A stretch of DNA of 64,000 nt, taken from NCBI RefSeq assembly GCF_051401765.1, contig NW_027480464.1, positions 2,852,001 to 2,916,000 of the forward strand, given 5' to 3'. The notes beneath the pieces were generated by a model that made no database searches, was not told the origin of the DNA, and saw only the letters and a program-made list of their open reading frames with translations. This stretch comes from Calliopsis andreniformis. Lineage: Eukaryota > Arthropoda > Insecta > Hymenoptera > Andrenidae. This document shows positions 11,637 to 25,509 of this stretch, in pieces. The translations under genes and the position numbers were made by a program. The first letter of the stretch is position 1, and every line of letters starts with the position of its first letter.

Positions 11637-14600
11637 AATCCTCAGTAATCAATCCTCAATCTTCAATACTCAATCCTCAATCCTCAGTCCTCAATCCTCT
11701 ATCCTCAATCCTCAAACCTCAATCCTCAACCGTCAGACCTCGTCCTCAATACTCAACACTCAATCCTCAATCCTCAATCCTCAATGTTCAATCCGCAATA
11801 CCCAATCCTCAATCTTCAATCCTCAATCCTCAATCCTCAATCCTCAATCCTCAATACTCAATCCTCAATCCTCAGTCCTCAAACCTCAAACCACAACCCT
11901 CAACCCTCAGCCCTCATTCTCAATCCTCAATCTTCAATCCTCAATCCTCAATCTTCAATCCTCAATAATCAATCTCCAATCCTAGATACACAATCCCCAA
12001 TCCTCAATGCTTAATCCTCAGCCTTCAATCCTCAACCCCAGTCCTCAATCTTCAATCCTTAATGCTCTATCCTCAATCCTCAATCCTCAGTCCTCAATCC
12101 TCTATCCTCAATCCTCAAACCTCAATCCTCAACCGTCAGTCCTCGTCCTCAATACTCAACACTCAATCCTCAATCCTCAATCTTCAATCCTCAATACTCA
12201 GTCTTCAATCCTCAATCCGCAATACTCAATCCTCAATCCTCAATCTTCAATCCTCAATTCCCAATCCTCAATCTTCAATCCTCAATACTCAATCTTCAAT
12301 CCTCAATCCTCAATCCTCAATCCTAAATCCTCAATCCTCATTCTTCAATCCTCAACACCCAATCCTCAATCTTCAATCCTCAATCCTCAATCCTCAATTC
12401 TCAATCCTCAATCCCCAATCCTCAGACCTCAAACATCAATACTCAACCCTCAGTCCTCGTCCTCAATCCACAACACTCAATCCTCGATCATCAATCTTCA
12501 ATCATCAATATTCAATCTTCTATCCTCAATCCTCAATCCTCAATACTCAATCCTCAATACTCAACCATCAGCCCTCAATTCTCAATACTCAATAGAATAT
12601 CCTGAATTCTCAGGATTCAATACTCAAACCTCAACACTCAGTCCTCAACCCTCAATCCCCAACCCTCAAACCTCAATCGTCAATCCTCAATACTCAACCT
12701 TCAATCCTCCATTCTCAATCCTCAATCCTCAATCCTCAATCCTCAAACCTCAATCCTCAATCCTCAACCTTCAATCCTCAATACTCAATCTTCAATCATC
12801 AATCCTCAATCCTCAATCCTCAATTCTCAATCGTCGATCGCCAATCATCAATCCTCAATACTCAATCGTCAATCCTCAATCCTCAATCCTCAATCCTCAG
12901 TCCTCATTCTTCAATCCTCAATCTTCAATCATCAATACTCAGTCTTCAATCCTCAATCCTCAATCTTCAATCCTCAATCCTCAATCCTCAATTATCACTC
13001 CTCAATACTCAATCCTCAATCGTCAATCCTCTATCCCCAATCCTCAATCTTCAATCATCAATCCTCAATCTTCAATCCTCAATCCTCAATCTTCAATCCT
13101 CAATACTCAATCCTCAATCTTCAATCCTCAATCCTCAATCCTCAATTCTCAATCCTCAAACCTCAGCCCTAAGTCCTCAAATCTCAATCCTCAACCCTCA
13201 GCCCTCATCCTCAATCATCAAACCTCAACCTTCAACCCTCAATCCTCAATCCTCAACCCTCAATCTTCAATCCTCAATACTCAATCTGCAACCCTCAATC
13301 CTCAGTCCTCAATCCTCAATACTCATTCTTCAATCCTCAATACCCAATCCTCTATCTTCAATCCGCAATCCTCAATCCTCAATCCTCAATCCTCATTCTT
13401 CAATCCTCAACACCCAATCCTCAATCTTCAATCCTCAATCCTCAATCCTCAATCCTCAATCCTCAATCTTCAATACTCTATACTCAATCCTCAATCCTCA
13501 ATCCTCAATCCTCAATCCTCAATCCTCAATCCTCAGTCCTCATTCTACAATCCTCAATACCCAATCCTCAATCTTCAATCCTCAATCCTCAATCCTCAAT
13601 TCTCAATTCTCAATCCTCAATCCTCAGTCCTCAGACCTCAAACCTCAATCCTCAACCCTCAGCCCACATTCTCAGTCCTCAATCCTCAATTCTCAGTCCT
13701 CAGCCCTCAAACCTCAATCCTCAACCCTAAGACCTCATCCTCAATCCTCAAATATCAATCCTCAATCCTCAATCTGCAATCCTCAATACTCAGTCTTCAA
13801 TCCTCAATCCTCAGTCCTCAATACTCAACTATCAGTCCTCAATTCTCAATACTCAATCCTCAATACTCAATCTTCAATCCTCAACACTCAATCTTCAATC
13901 CTCAATCCTCAATCCTCAATCCTCAATGCTCAATCCTCAATCCTCAATCCTCAACCCTCCATCTTCAATCCTCAATACTCAATCTGCAACCCTCAATCCT
14001 CAGTCCTCAATCACCAATACTCATTCTTCAATCCTCAATACCCAATCCTCAATCTTCAATCCTCAATCCACAATCCTCAATCCTCAATCCTCATTCTTCA
14101 ATCCTCAACACCCAATCCTCAATCTTCAATCCTCAATCCTCAATTCTCAGACCTCAATCCTCAATCTTCAATCCTCAATACTCAATCTTCAATCCTCAAT
14201 CCTCAATCCTCAATCCTCAATCCTCAATCCTCATTCTTCAATCCTCAACACCCAATCCTCAATCTTCAATCCTCAATCCTCAATCCTCAATTCTCAATCC
14301 TCAATCCTCAATCCTCAGACCTCAAACATCAATACTCAACCCTCAGTCCTCGTCCTCAATCCACAACACTCAATCCTCGATCATCAATCTTCAATCATCA
14401 ATATTCAATCTTCAATCCTCAATCCTCAATCCTCAATACTCAATCCTCAATACTCAACCATCAGCCCTCAATTCTCAATACTCAATAGAATATCCTGAAT
14501 TCTCAGGATTGAATACTCAAACCTCAACACTCAACCGTCAACCCTCAATCCTCAACCCTCAATCCTCAATCGTCAATCCTCAATACTCAACCTTCAATCC

Positions 14601-17600
14601 TCCATTCTCAATCCTCAATCCTCAATCCTCAATCCTCAATCCTCAATCCTCAATCCTCAATCCTCAACCTTCAATCCTCAATACTCAATCTTCAATCCTC
14701 AATCCTCAATCCTCAATCATCAATTCTCAATCCTCGATCGCCAATCATCAATCCTCAATACTCAATCGTCAATCCTCAATCCTCAATACTCAATCCGCAG
14801 TCCTCATTCTTCAATCCTCAATCTTCAATCCTCAATCCTCAATCTTCAATCCTCAATCCTCAATTCTCACTCCTCAATACTCAATCCTCAATCGTCGATC
14901 CTCAACCCTCAATCTTCAATCCTCAATACTCAATCTGCAACCCTCAATCCTCAGTCCTCAATCCTCAATACTCATACTTCAATCCTCAATACCCAATCCT
15001 CAATCTTCAATCCTCAATCCACAATCCTCAATCCTCAATCCTCATTCTTCAATCCTCAACACCCAATCCTCAATCTTCAATCCTCAATCCTCAATTCTCA
15101 GACCTCAATCCTCAATCTTCAATCCTCAATACTCAATCTTCAATCCTCAATCCTCAATCCTCAATCCTAAATCCTCAATCCTCAATCTTCAATCCTCAGC
15201 ACCCAATCCTCAATCTTCAATCCTCAATCCTCAATCCTCAATTCTCAATCCTCAATCCCCAATCCTCAGACCTCAAACATCAATACTCAACCCTCAGTCC
15301 TCGTCCTCAATCCACAACACTCAATCCTCGATCATCAATCTTCAATCATCAATATTCAATCTTCAATCCTCAATCCTCAATCCTCAATACTCAATCCTCA
15401 ATACTCAACCATCAGCCCTCAATTCTCAATACTCAATAGAATATCCTGAATTCTCAGGATTCAATACTCAAACCTCAACACTCAACCCTCAACCCTCAAT
15501 CCTCAACCCTCAATCCTCAATCGTCAATCCTCAATACTCAACCTTCAATCCTCCATTCTCAATCCTCAATCCTCAATCCTCAATCCTCAATCCTCAATCC
15601 TCAACCTTCAATCCTCAATACTCAATCTTCAATCCTCAATCCTCAGTCCTCAATTCTCACTCCTCAATACTCAATCCTCAATCGTCAATCCTCTATCCCC
15701 AATCCTCAATCTTCAATCCTCATTCTTCAATCCTGAATACCCAATCCTCAATACCCAATCCTCAATCTTAAATCCTCAAACCTCAATCCTCAATTCTCAA
15801 TCCTCAATCCTCAATCCACAGACCTCAATCCTCAATGTTCAATCCTCAATACTCAATCTTCAATCCTCTATCCCCAATCCTCAATCCTCAATCCTCATTC
15901 TCCAATCCTCAACACCCAATCCTCAATCTTCAATCCTCAATCCTCAATCCTCAATTCTCAATCCTCAATCCTCAATCCTCAGACCACAAACATCAATACT
16001 CAACCCTCAGTCCTCGTCCTCAATACACAACCCTCAACCCTCGATCCTCAACCTTCAATCATCAATATTCAATCTTCAATCCTCAATCCTCAATCCTCAA
16101 TACTCAAACCTCAATCCTCAACACTCAACTATCAATCCTCAATTCTCAATACTCAATAGAATATCCTGAATTCTCAGGATTCAATACTCAAACCTCAACC
16201 CTCAACCCTCAGCCCTCATTCTCAATCCTCAATCCTCAATCCTCAATCCTCAATATTCAATCCACAATTCTCAATCTTCAAACCTCAATCCTCAATCTTC
16301 AATACTCCATCCTCATTCCTCAATCCTCTATCCATAATCCTCAATCGTCAGGCTTCAATCCTCAATACCCAATCCTCAGTCTTCAATCTTCAATCCTTTA
16401 TTCCTCAACTCTCAATCCTCAATCCTCAGTCCTCAGACATCAAACCTCAATCCACAACCCTCAGCCCTCATCCTCATTCCTCAATCCTCAATCGTCAATC
16501 CTCAGTCCTCAATCCTCAACGCTCAATACTCAATGTTCAATCCTCAATACCCAATCCTCAGTCTTCAATCCTCAATCCTCAAACCTCAATCTTCAATCCT
16601 CAGTCCTCAGTCCTCAAACCTCAATTCTGAATCCTCAATCCTGATTCCTCAACCTTCAGCCCTCAGTCCTCAACAATCAGTTGTCATTCCTCAATCCTCA
16701 ATAGAATATCCTCAATTCACAGCATTCAAAACTCAATACTCAATCCGCAATCTTCCAACCTGTATCCACAAACATCAATTTTCACCACTCAACCCTCAGC
16801 ACTCATTCCTCAATGTTCAATCCTCAATCCTCAACTCTCAATCTTCGATCCTCAATACTGTATCTTCAATCCTCAATCCTCAATCCTCAATCCTCAGTCC
16901 TCAAACCTCATACTTCAATCCTCAATACCCTATCCTCAATCTTCAATCCTCAATACTCAATCCTCAATTCTCAATCCTCAATCCTCAATCCTCAGACCTC
17001 AAACGTCAATATTCAACCCTCAGTCCTCGTCCTCAATCCACAAACCTCAATCCTCAATCCTCAATCCTCAATCTTCATTCATCAATATTCAACCTTCCAT
17101 CCTCAATCCTCAACACTCAATCCTCAATCCTCAATCCTCAATGTTCAATCCTCAACACCCAATCCTCAATCTTCAATCCTCAATCCTCAATCCTCAATCC
17201 TCAATCCTCAATTCTCAATCCTCTGTCCTCAAACCTCAATCCTGAATCCTCAACACTGAATCCTCAATCTTCAGCCGTCAGTCCTCAACAATCAGTTGTC
17301 AAACCTCAATCCTCAATAGAATGTCATCAATTCACAGTTTTCAATACTCAATACTCAATCTGCAATCTTCAACTCTATCCACAAACATCAATTCTCATCA
17401 CTCAACCCTCGACACTCAGTCCCCAATCCTCAATGTTCAATCCTCAATCCTCAATCCTCAATACTCAAACCTCAATCCTCAACACTCAACTATCAATCCT
17501 CAATTCTCAATACTCAATAGAATATCCTGCATTCTCAGGATTCAATACTCAAACCTCAACCCTCAACCCTCAGCCCTCATTCTCAATCCTCAATCCTCAA

Positions 17601-18875
17601 TCCTCAATCCTCAATCCTCAATTCTCAATCCTCAGTAATCAATCCTCACTCTTCAGTACTCAATCCTCAATCCTCAGTCCTCAATCCTCTATCCTCAATC
17701 CTCAAACCTCAATCCTCAACCGTCAGTCCTCGTCCTCAATACTCAACACTCAATCTTCAATCCTCAATCTTCAATCCTCAATACTCAATATTCAATCCTC
17801 AATACTCAATCCTCAATCCTCAATCTTCAATCCTCAATCCTCAGTCCTCAATCCTCTATCCTCATTCTTCAATCCTCAATACCCAATCCTCAATCTTCAA
17901 TCCTCAATCCTCAATCCTCAATTCTCAATCCACAATCCTCTGTCCTCAGTCCTCCAACCTCAACCCAAAACCCTCAGCCCTCATCCTCAATCCTCAATAC
18001 TCAATCCTCAATCCTCAGTCTTCAATCCTCAATCCTCAATCTTCAATCCTCAATACTCAATCCTCAATACTCAATATTCAGTCCTCCATCCTCAATCCTC
18101 AGTCCTCAATCCTCAATCGTCAATCGTCAGGCTTCAATCCTCAATACTCAATCTTCAATCCTCAATCCTCAATCGTCATTCGTCAATCCTCAATAATCAA
18201 TCTCCAATCCTAGATACTCAATCCCCAATCCTCAATCCTTAATCCTCAGACTTCAATCCTCAACCCCAGTCCTCAATCTTCAATCCTCAATGCTCTATCC
18301 TCAATCCTCAATCCTCAGTCCTCAATCCTCTATCCTCAATCCTCAACTCTCAATCCTCAACCCTCAATCCTCAGACCTCAAACCTCAATCCACAACCCTC
18401 AGCCCTCATCCTCAGTCCTCAATCCTCAATCCTCAATCCTCAATCCTCAATCTTCAATCCTCAATAATCAATCTCCAATCCTAGATACTCAATCCCCAAT
18501 CCTCAATCCTTAATCCTCAGACTTCAATCCTCAACCCCAGTCCTCAACCTTCAATCCTCAATGCTCTATCCTCAATCCTCAATCCTCAGTCCTCAATCCT
18601 CAATCCTCAATCCTCAAACCTCAATCCTCAACCGTCAGTCCTCGTCCTCAATACTCAACACTCAATCCTCAATCCTCGATCTTCAATCCTCCATCCTCAA
18701 TCCTCAATCCTCTATCCTCAATCCTCAATCGTCAGGCTTCAATCCTCAATACGCAATCCTCAGTCTTCAATCTTCAATCCTTTAATCCTCAACTCTCAAT
18801 CCTCAATCCTCAGTCCTCAGACCTCAAACCTCAATCCCCAACCCTCAGCCCTCATCCTCATTCCTCAATCCTCAA
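11637..18875 (+). repeat. 7.26 kb tandem duplication T1, copy 2
   Basis: This is a direct repeat of about 4,380-11,617 at offset 7,257, adjacent to copy 1. Its right part, from about 15,510, was later copied again as the start of T2 copy B. At sites where it differs from copy 1, it agrees with T2 copy B. The gcattc variant of the P hairpin at 17,529 is shared with copy 1 (10,272) and with T2 copy B (37,069), so that change predates both duplications. Confidence 0.88.
12007..15771 (+). other. Repeat-derived open frame of 1,254 codons, probably not a gene
   Basis: This is the longest open frame in the window. Its product would be almost entirely the heptapeptide SSILNPQ and single-residue variants. 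It has no signal peptide, membrane segment, globular domain or recognised family. Because 7 and 3 share no factor, the other + frames read the same peptide, and overlapping frames here (for example 12,062-12,595 and 13,926-14,498) do so. The ATG arises from a variant heptamer (caatgct). The equivalent frame in T1 copy 1 (4,750-7,647) is cut to 965 codons by one base that makes TGA in the word cctgaac. Length in this array reflects absence of TGA, TAG and TAA variants, not selection. No promoter or intron signal was recognised. I do not call it a CDS. Confidence 0.85.
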
Positions 18876-18889
18876 TCCTCAACCCTCAA

Positions 18890-20657
18890 TCCTCAATCCT
18901 CAACCCTCAATCCTCAATGTTCAACCCTCAATACCCAACCCTCAGTCTTCAATCCTCAATCCTCAATCCTCAATCTTCAATCCTCAATCCTCAGTCCTCA
19001 AACCTCAATTCTGAATCCTCAATCCTGAATCCTCAATCTTCAGCCCTCAGTCCTCAACAATCAGTTGTCATTCCTCAATCCTCAGTAGAATATCCTCAAT
19101 TCACAGCTTTCAATACTCAATACTCAATATGCAATCTTCCAACCTGTATCCACAAACATCAATTTCCACCACTCAACCCTCAGCACTCATTCCTCAATGT
19201 TCAATCCTCAATCCTCAACTCTCAATCTTCGATCCTCAATACTGTATCTTCAATCCTCAATCCTCAATCCTCAATGTTCAATCCTCAACACCAAATCCTC
19301 AATCTTCAATCCTCAGTCCTCAATCCTCAATCCTCAATCCTCAATCCTCAATCCTCTGTCCTCAAACCTCAATCCTGAATCCTCAATACTGAATCCTCAA
19401 TCTTCAGCCCTCAGTCCTCAACAATCAGTTGTCAAACCTCAATCCTCAATAGAATGTCATCAATTCACAGTTTTCAATACTCAATACTCAATCTGCAATC
19501 TTCAAATCTCTATCCACAAACATCAATTCTCATCACTCAACCCTCGACACTCAGTCCCCAATCCTCAATGTTCAATCCTCAATCCTCAATCCTCAATACT
19601 CAAACCTCAATCCTCAACACTCAACTATCAATCCTCAATTCTCAATACTCAATAGAATATCCTGAATTCTCAGGATTCAATACTCAAACCTCAACCCTCA
19701 ACCCTCAGCCATCATTCTCAATCCTCAATCCTCAATCCTCAATCCTCAATTCTCACTCCTCAATACTCAATCCTCAATCGTCAATCCTCAATCCTCAATC
19801 CTCAACCCTCAATCCTCAATGTTCAACCCTCAATACCCAACCCTCAGTCTTCAATCCTCAATCCTCAATCCTCAATCTTCAATCCTCAATCCTCAGTCCT
19901 CAAACCTCAATTCTGAATCCTCAATCCTGAATCCTCAATCTTCAGCCCTCAGTCCTCAACAATCAGTTGTCATTCCTCAATCCTCAGTAGAATATCCTCA
20001 ATTCACAGCTTTCAATACTCAATACTCAATATGCAATCTTCCAACCTGTATCCACAAACATCAATTTTCACCACTCAACCCTCAGCACTCATTCCTCAAT
20101 GTTCAATCCTCAATCCTCAACTCTCAATCTTCGATCCTCAATACTGTATCTTCAATCCTCAATCCTCAATCCTCAATGTTCAATCCTCAACACCCAATCC
20201 TCAATCTTCAATCCTCAATCCTCAATCCTCAATCCTCAATCCTCAATCCTCAATCCTCTGTCCTCAAACCTCAATCCTGAATCCTCAATACTGAATCCTC
20301 AATCTTCAGCCCTCAGTCCTCAACAATCAGTTGTCAAACCTCAATCCTCAATAGAATGTCATCAATTCACAGTTTTCAATACTCAATACTCAATCTGCAA
20401 TCTTCAAATCTCTATCCACAAACATCAATTCTCATCGCTCAACCCTCGACACTCAGTCCCCAATCCTCAATGTTCAATCCTCAATCCTCAATCCTCAATA
20501 CTCAAACCTCAATCCTCAACACTCAACTATCAATCCTCAATTCACAATACTCAATAGAATATCCTGAATTCTCAGGATTCAATACTCAAACCTCAACCCT
20601 CAACCCTCAGCCCTCATTCTCAATCCTGAATCCTCAATCCTCAATCCTCAATCCTCA
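18890..20657 (+). repeat. 902-base tandem pair (T2 copy A)
   Basis: Two direct copies, about 18,890-19,755 and 19,792-20,657, are offset by 902 bases. Q cores at 19,055 and 19,419 recur at 19,957 and 20,321, and the hairpin core at 19,664 recurs at 20,566. Each copy carries two Q cassettes and one P hairpin. Confidence 0.88.
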
Positions 20658-23600
20658 ATTCTCAATCCTCAGTAATCAATCCTCAATCCTCAATCGTCGA
20701 TCCTCAATCCCCAATACTCAATCTTCAATCCTCAATCCTCAATCCCCAATCCTCAATCCTCAATCCTCAATCTTCAATCCTCAATCCTCAATCGTCATTC
20801 GTCAATCCTCATTCTTCAATCCTCAATACCCAATCCTCAATATGCAACCTTCAACCCTCAATCCTCAACTCTCAATCCTCAAACCTCAATCCTCAATCCT
20901 CAATCCCCAATCCTCAATCCTCAATCCTCAATCTTCAATCTTCAATCCTCAATCCTCAATCCTCAATTCTCACTCCTCAATACTCAATCCTCAATCGTCA
21001 ATCCTCTATCCCCAATCCTCAATCTTCAATCATCAATCCTCAATCTTCAATCCTCAAACCTCAATCTTCAATCCTCAATACTCAATCTTCAATCCTCAAC
21101 CCTCAATCCTCAATCTTCAATCCTCAATCCTCAATCCTCAATTCTCACTCCTCAATCCTCAATCCTCAATTCTCACTCCTCAATACTCAATCCTCAATCG
21201 TCAATCCTCAATCCTCAACCCTGAATCTGCAATCCTCAATACTCAATCTCCAATCCTCAATCCTCAATCCTCAATCCTCAATCCTCATTCTTCAATCCTC
21301 AATACCCAATCCTCAATACCCAACCCTCAATCTTCAATCCTCAATCCTCAATCCTCAATTCTCAATCCTCAATCCTCAATCCACAGACCTCAATCCTCAA
21401 TGTTCAATCCTCAATACTCAATCTTCAATCCTCTATCCTCAATCCTCAATCCTCAATCCTCATTCTCCAATCCTCAACACCCAATCCTCAATCTTCAATC
21501 CTCAATCCTCAATCCTCAATTCTCAATCCTCAATCCTCAATCCTCAGACCACAAACATCAATACTCAACCCTCAGTCCTCGTCCTCAATACACAACCCTC
21601 AACCCTCGATCCTCAACCTTCAATCATCAATATTCAATCTTCAATCCTCAATCCTCAATCCTCAATACTCAAACCTCAACACTCAACCCTCAACCCTCAA
21701 TCCCCAACCCTCAAACCTCAATCGTCAATCCTCAATACTCAACCTTCAATCCTCCATTCTCAATCCTCAATCCTCAATCCTCAATCCTCAAACCTCAATC
21801 CTCAATCCTCAACCTTCAATCCTCAATACTCAATCTTCAATCATCAATCCTCAATCCTCAATCCTCAATTCTCAATCGTCGATCGCCAATCATCAATCCT
21901 CAATACTCAATCGTCAATCCTCAATCCTCAATCCTCAATCCTCAGTCCTCATTCTTCAATCCTCAATCTTCAATCATCAATACTCAGTCTTCAATCCTCA
22001 ATCCTCAATCTTCAATCCTCAATCCTCAATCCTCAATTATCACTCCTCAATACTCAATCCTCAATCGTCAATCCTCTATCCCCAATCCTCAATCTTCTAT
22101 CATCAATCCTCAATCTTCAATCCTCAATCCTCAATCTTCAATCCTCAATACTCAATCCTCAATCTTCAATCCTCAATCCTCAATCCTCAATTCTCAATCC
22201 TCAATCCTCAGCACTAAGTCCTGAAATCTCAATCCTCAACCCTCAGCCCTCATCCTCAATCATCAATCCTCAACCTTCAACCCTCAATCCTCAATCCTCA
22301 ACCCTCAATCTTCAATCCTCAATACTCAATCTGCAACCCTCAATCCTCAGTCCTCTATCCTCAATACTCATTCTTCAATCCTCAATACCCAATCCTCAAT
22401 CTTCAATCCTCAATCCACAATCCTCAATCCTCAATCCTCATTCTTCAATCCTCAACACCCAATCCTCAATCTTCAATCCTCAATCCTCAATCCTCAATCC
22501 TCAATCCTCAATCTTCAATCCTCTATACTCAATCCTCAATCCTCAATCCTCAATCCTCAATCCTCAATTCTCAATCCTCAGTCCTCATTCTACAATCCTC
22601 AATACCCAATCCTCAATCTTCAATCCTCAATCCTCAATCCTCAATTCTCAATTCTCAATCCCCAATCCTCAGTCCTCAGTCCTCAAACCTCAATCCTCAA
22701 CCCTCAGCCCACATTCTCAGTCCTCAATCCTCAATTCTCAGTCCTCAGGGCTCAAACCTCAATCCTCAACCCTAAGACCTCATCCTCAATCCTAAAATAT
22801 CAATCCTCAATCCTCAATCTTCAATCCTCAATACTCAGTCTTCAATCCTCAATCCTCAGTCCTCAATACTCAACTATCAGTCCTCAATTCTCAATACTCA
22901 ATCCTCAATCCTCAATCTTCAATCCTCAATCCTCATTCTTCAATCCTCAACACCCAATCCTCAATACTCAATCCTCAATTCTCAGACCTCAAACATCAAT
23001 GCTCAACCCTCAGTCCTCGTCCTCAATCCACAACACTCAATCCTCGATCATCAATCTTCAATCATCAATATTCAATCTTCAATCCTCAATCCTCAATCCT
23101 CAATACTCAATCCTCAATACTTAACCATCAGCCCTCAATTCTCAATACTCAATAGAATATCCTGAATTCTCAGGATTCAATACTCAAACCTCAACACTCA
23201 ACCGTCAACCCTCAATCCTCAACCCTCAATCCTCAATCGTCAATCCTCAATACTCAACCTTCAATCCTCCATTCTCAATCCTCAATCCTCAATCCTCAAT
23301 CCTCAATCCTCAATCCTCAATCCTCAATCCTCAACCTTCAATCCTCAATACTCAATCTTCAATCATCAATCCTCAATCCTCAATCCTCAATTCTCAATCC
23401 TCGATGGCCAATCATCAATCCTCAATACTCAATCGTCAATACTCAATCCTCAATACTCAATCCTCAGTCCTCATTCTTCAATCCTCAATCTTCAATCCTC
23501 AATCCTCAACCTTCAATCCTCAATCCTCAATTCTCACTCCTCAATACTCAATCCTCAATCGTCAATCCTCAACCCACAATCTTCAAGCCTCAATACTCAA

Positions 23601-25509
23601 TCTGCAACCCTCAATCCTCAATCCTCAATTCTCAATCCACAATCCTCAACCTTCAATCCTCAATACTCATTCTTCAATCCTCAATCCTCAATGCTCAATC
23701 CCCAATTCTCAATCCTCGATCGCCAATCATCAATCCTCAATACTGAATCTTCAATCCTCAATCCTCAATCCTCAATCCTCAGTCCTCATTCTTCAATCCT
23801 CAATCTTCAATCATCAATACTCAGTCTTCAATCCTCAATCCTCAATCTTCAATCCGCAATCCTCAATTCTCACTCCTCAATACTCAATCCACAATCGTCA
23901 ATCCTCAATCCCCAATCCTTAATCTTCAATCCTCAATCGTCAGGCTTCAATCCTCTATACTCAATCTTCAATCCTCAATCCTCAATCCTCATTCCTCAAT
24001 CCTCATTCTTCAATCCTCAATACCCAATCCTCAATCTTCAATCCTCAATCCTCAATCCTCAATTCTCAATCCTCAATCCTCAGCCCTAAGTCCTCAAATC
24101 TCAATCCTCAACCCTCAGCCCTCATCCTCAATCATCAATCCTCAATCTTCAACCCTCAATCCTCAATCCTCAATCCTCAATCCTCAATCCTCAATCCTCA
24201 ATCCTCAATCCTCAATCCTCATTCTACAATCCTCAATACCCAATCCTCAATCTTCAATCCTCAATCCTCAATCCTCAATTCTCAATTCTCAATCCTCAAT
24301 CCTCAGTCCTCAGTCCTCAAACCTCAATCCTCAACCCTCCGCCCACATTCTCAGTCCTCAATCCTCAATTCTCAGTCCTCAGCCCTCAAACCTCAATCCT
24401 CAACCCTAAGACCTCATCCTCAATCCTCAAATATCAATCCTCAATCCTCAATCTTCAATCCTCAATACTCAGTCTTCAATCCTCAATCCTCAGTCCTCAA
24501 TACTCAACTATCAGTCCTCAATTCTCAATATTCAATCCTCAATCCTCAATCTTCAATCCTCAATCCTCATTCTTCAATCCTCAACACCCAATCCTCAATA
24601 CTCAATCCTCAATCCTCAGACCTCAAACATCAATACTCAACCCTCAGTCCTCGTCCTCAATCCACAACACTCAATCCTCGATCATCAATCTTCAATCATC
24701 AATATTCAATCTTCAATCCTCAATCCTCAATCCTCAATACTCAATCCTCAATACTCAACCATCAGCCCTCAACTCTCAATACTCAATAGAATATCCTGAA
24801 TTCTCAGGATTCAATACTCAAACCTCAACACTCAACCGTCAACCCTCAATCCTCAACCCTCAATCCTCAATCGTCAATCCTCAATACTCAACCTTCAATC
24901 CTCCATTCTCAATCCTCAATCCTCAATCCTCAATCCTCAATCCTCAATCCTCAATCCTCAATCCTCAACCTTCAATCCTCAATACTCAACCTTCAATCCT
25001 CAATCCTCAATCCTCAATCCTCAATTCTCAATCCTCGATCGCCAATCATCAATCCTCAATACTCAATCGTCAAACCTCAATCCTCAATACTCAATCCTCA
25101 GTCCTCATTCTTCAATCCTCAATCTTCAATCCTCAATCCTCAACCTTCAATCCTCAATCCCCAATTCTCACTCCTCAATACTCAATCCTCAATCGTCAAT
25201 CCTCAACCCTCAATCTTCAATCCTCAATACTCAATCTGCAACCCTCAATCCTCAATCCTCAATGCTCAATGCTCAATCCTCAATCCTCAATCCTCAACCC
25301 TCAATCTGCAATCCTCAATCCTCAATCCTCAATCCTCAATGCTCAATCCTCAATCCTCAATCCTCAACCCTCAATCTGCAATCCTCAATACTCAATCTCC
25401 AATCCTCAATAATCAATCCTCAATCCTCAATCCTCATTCTTCAATCCTCAATACCCAATCCTCAATACCCAATCCTGAATCTTCAATCCTCAATCCTCAA
25501 TCCTCAATC

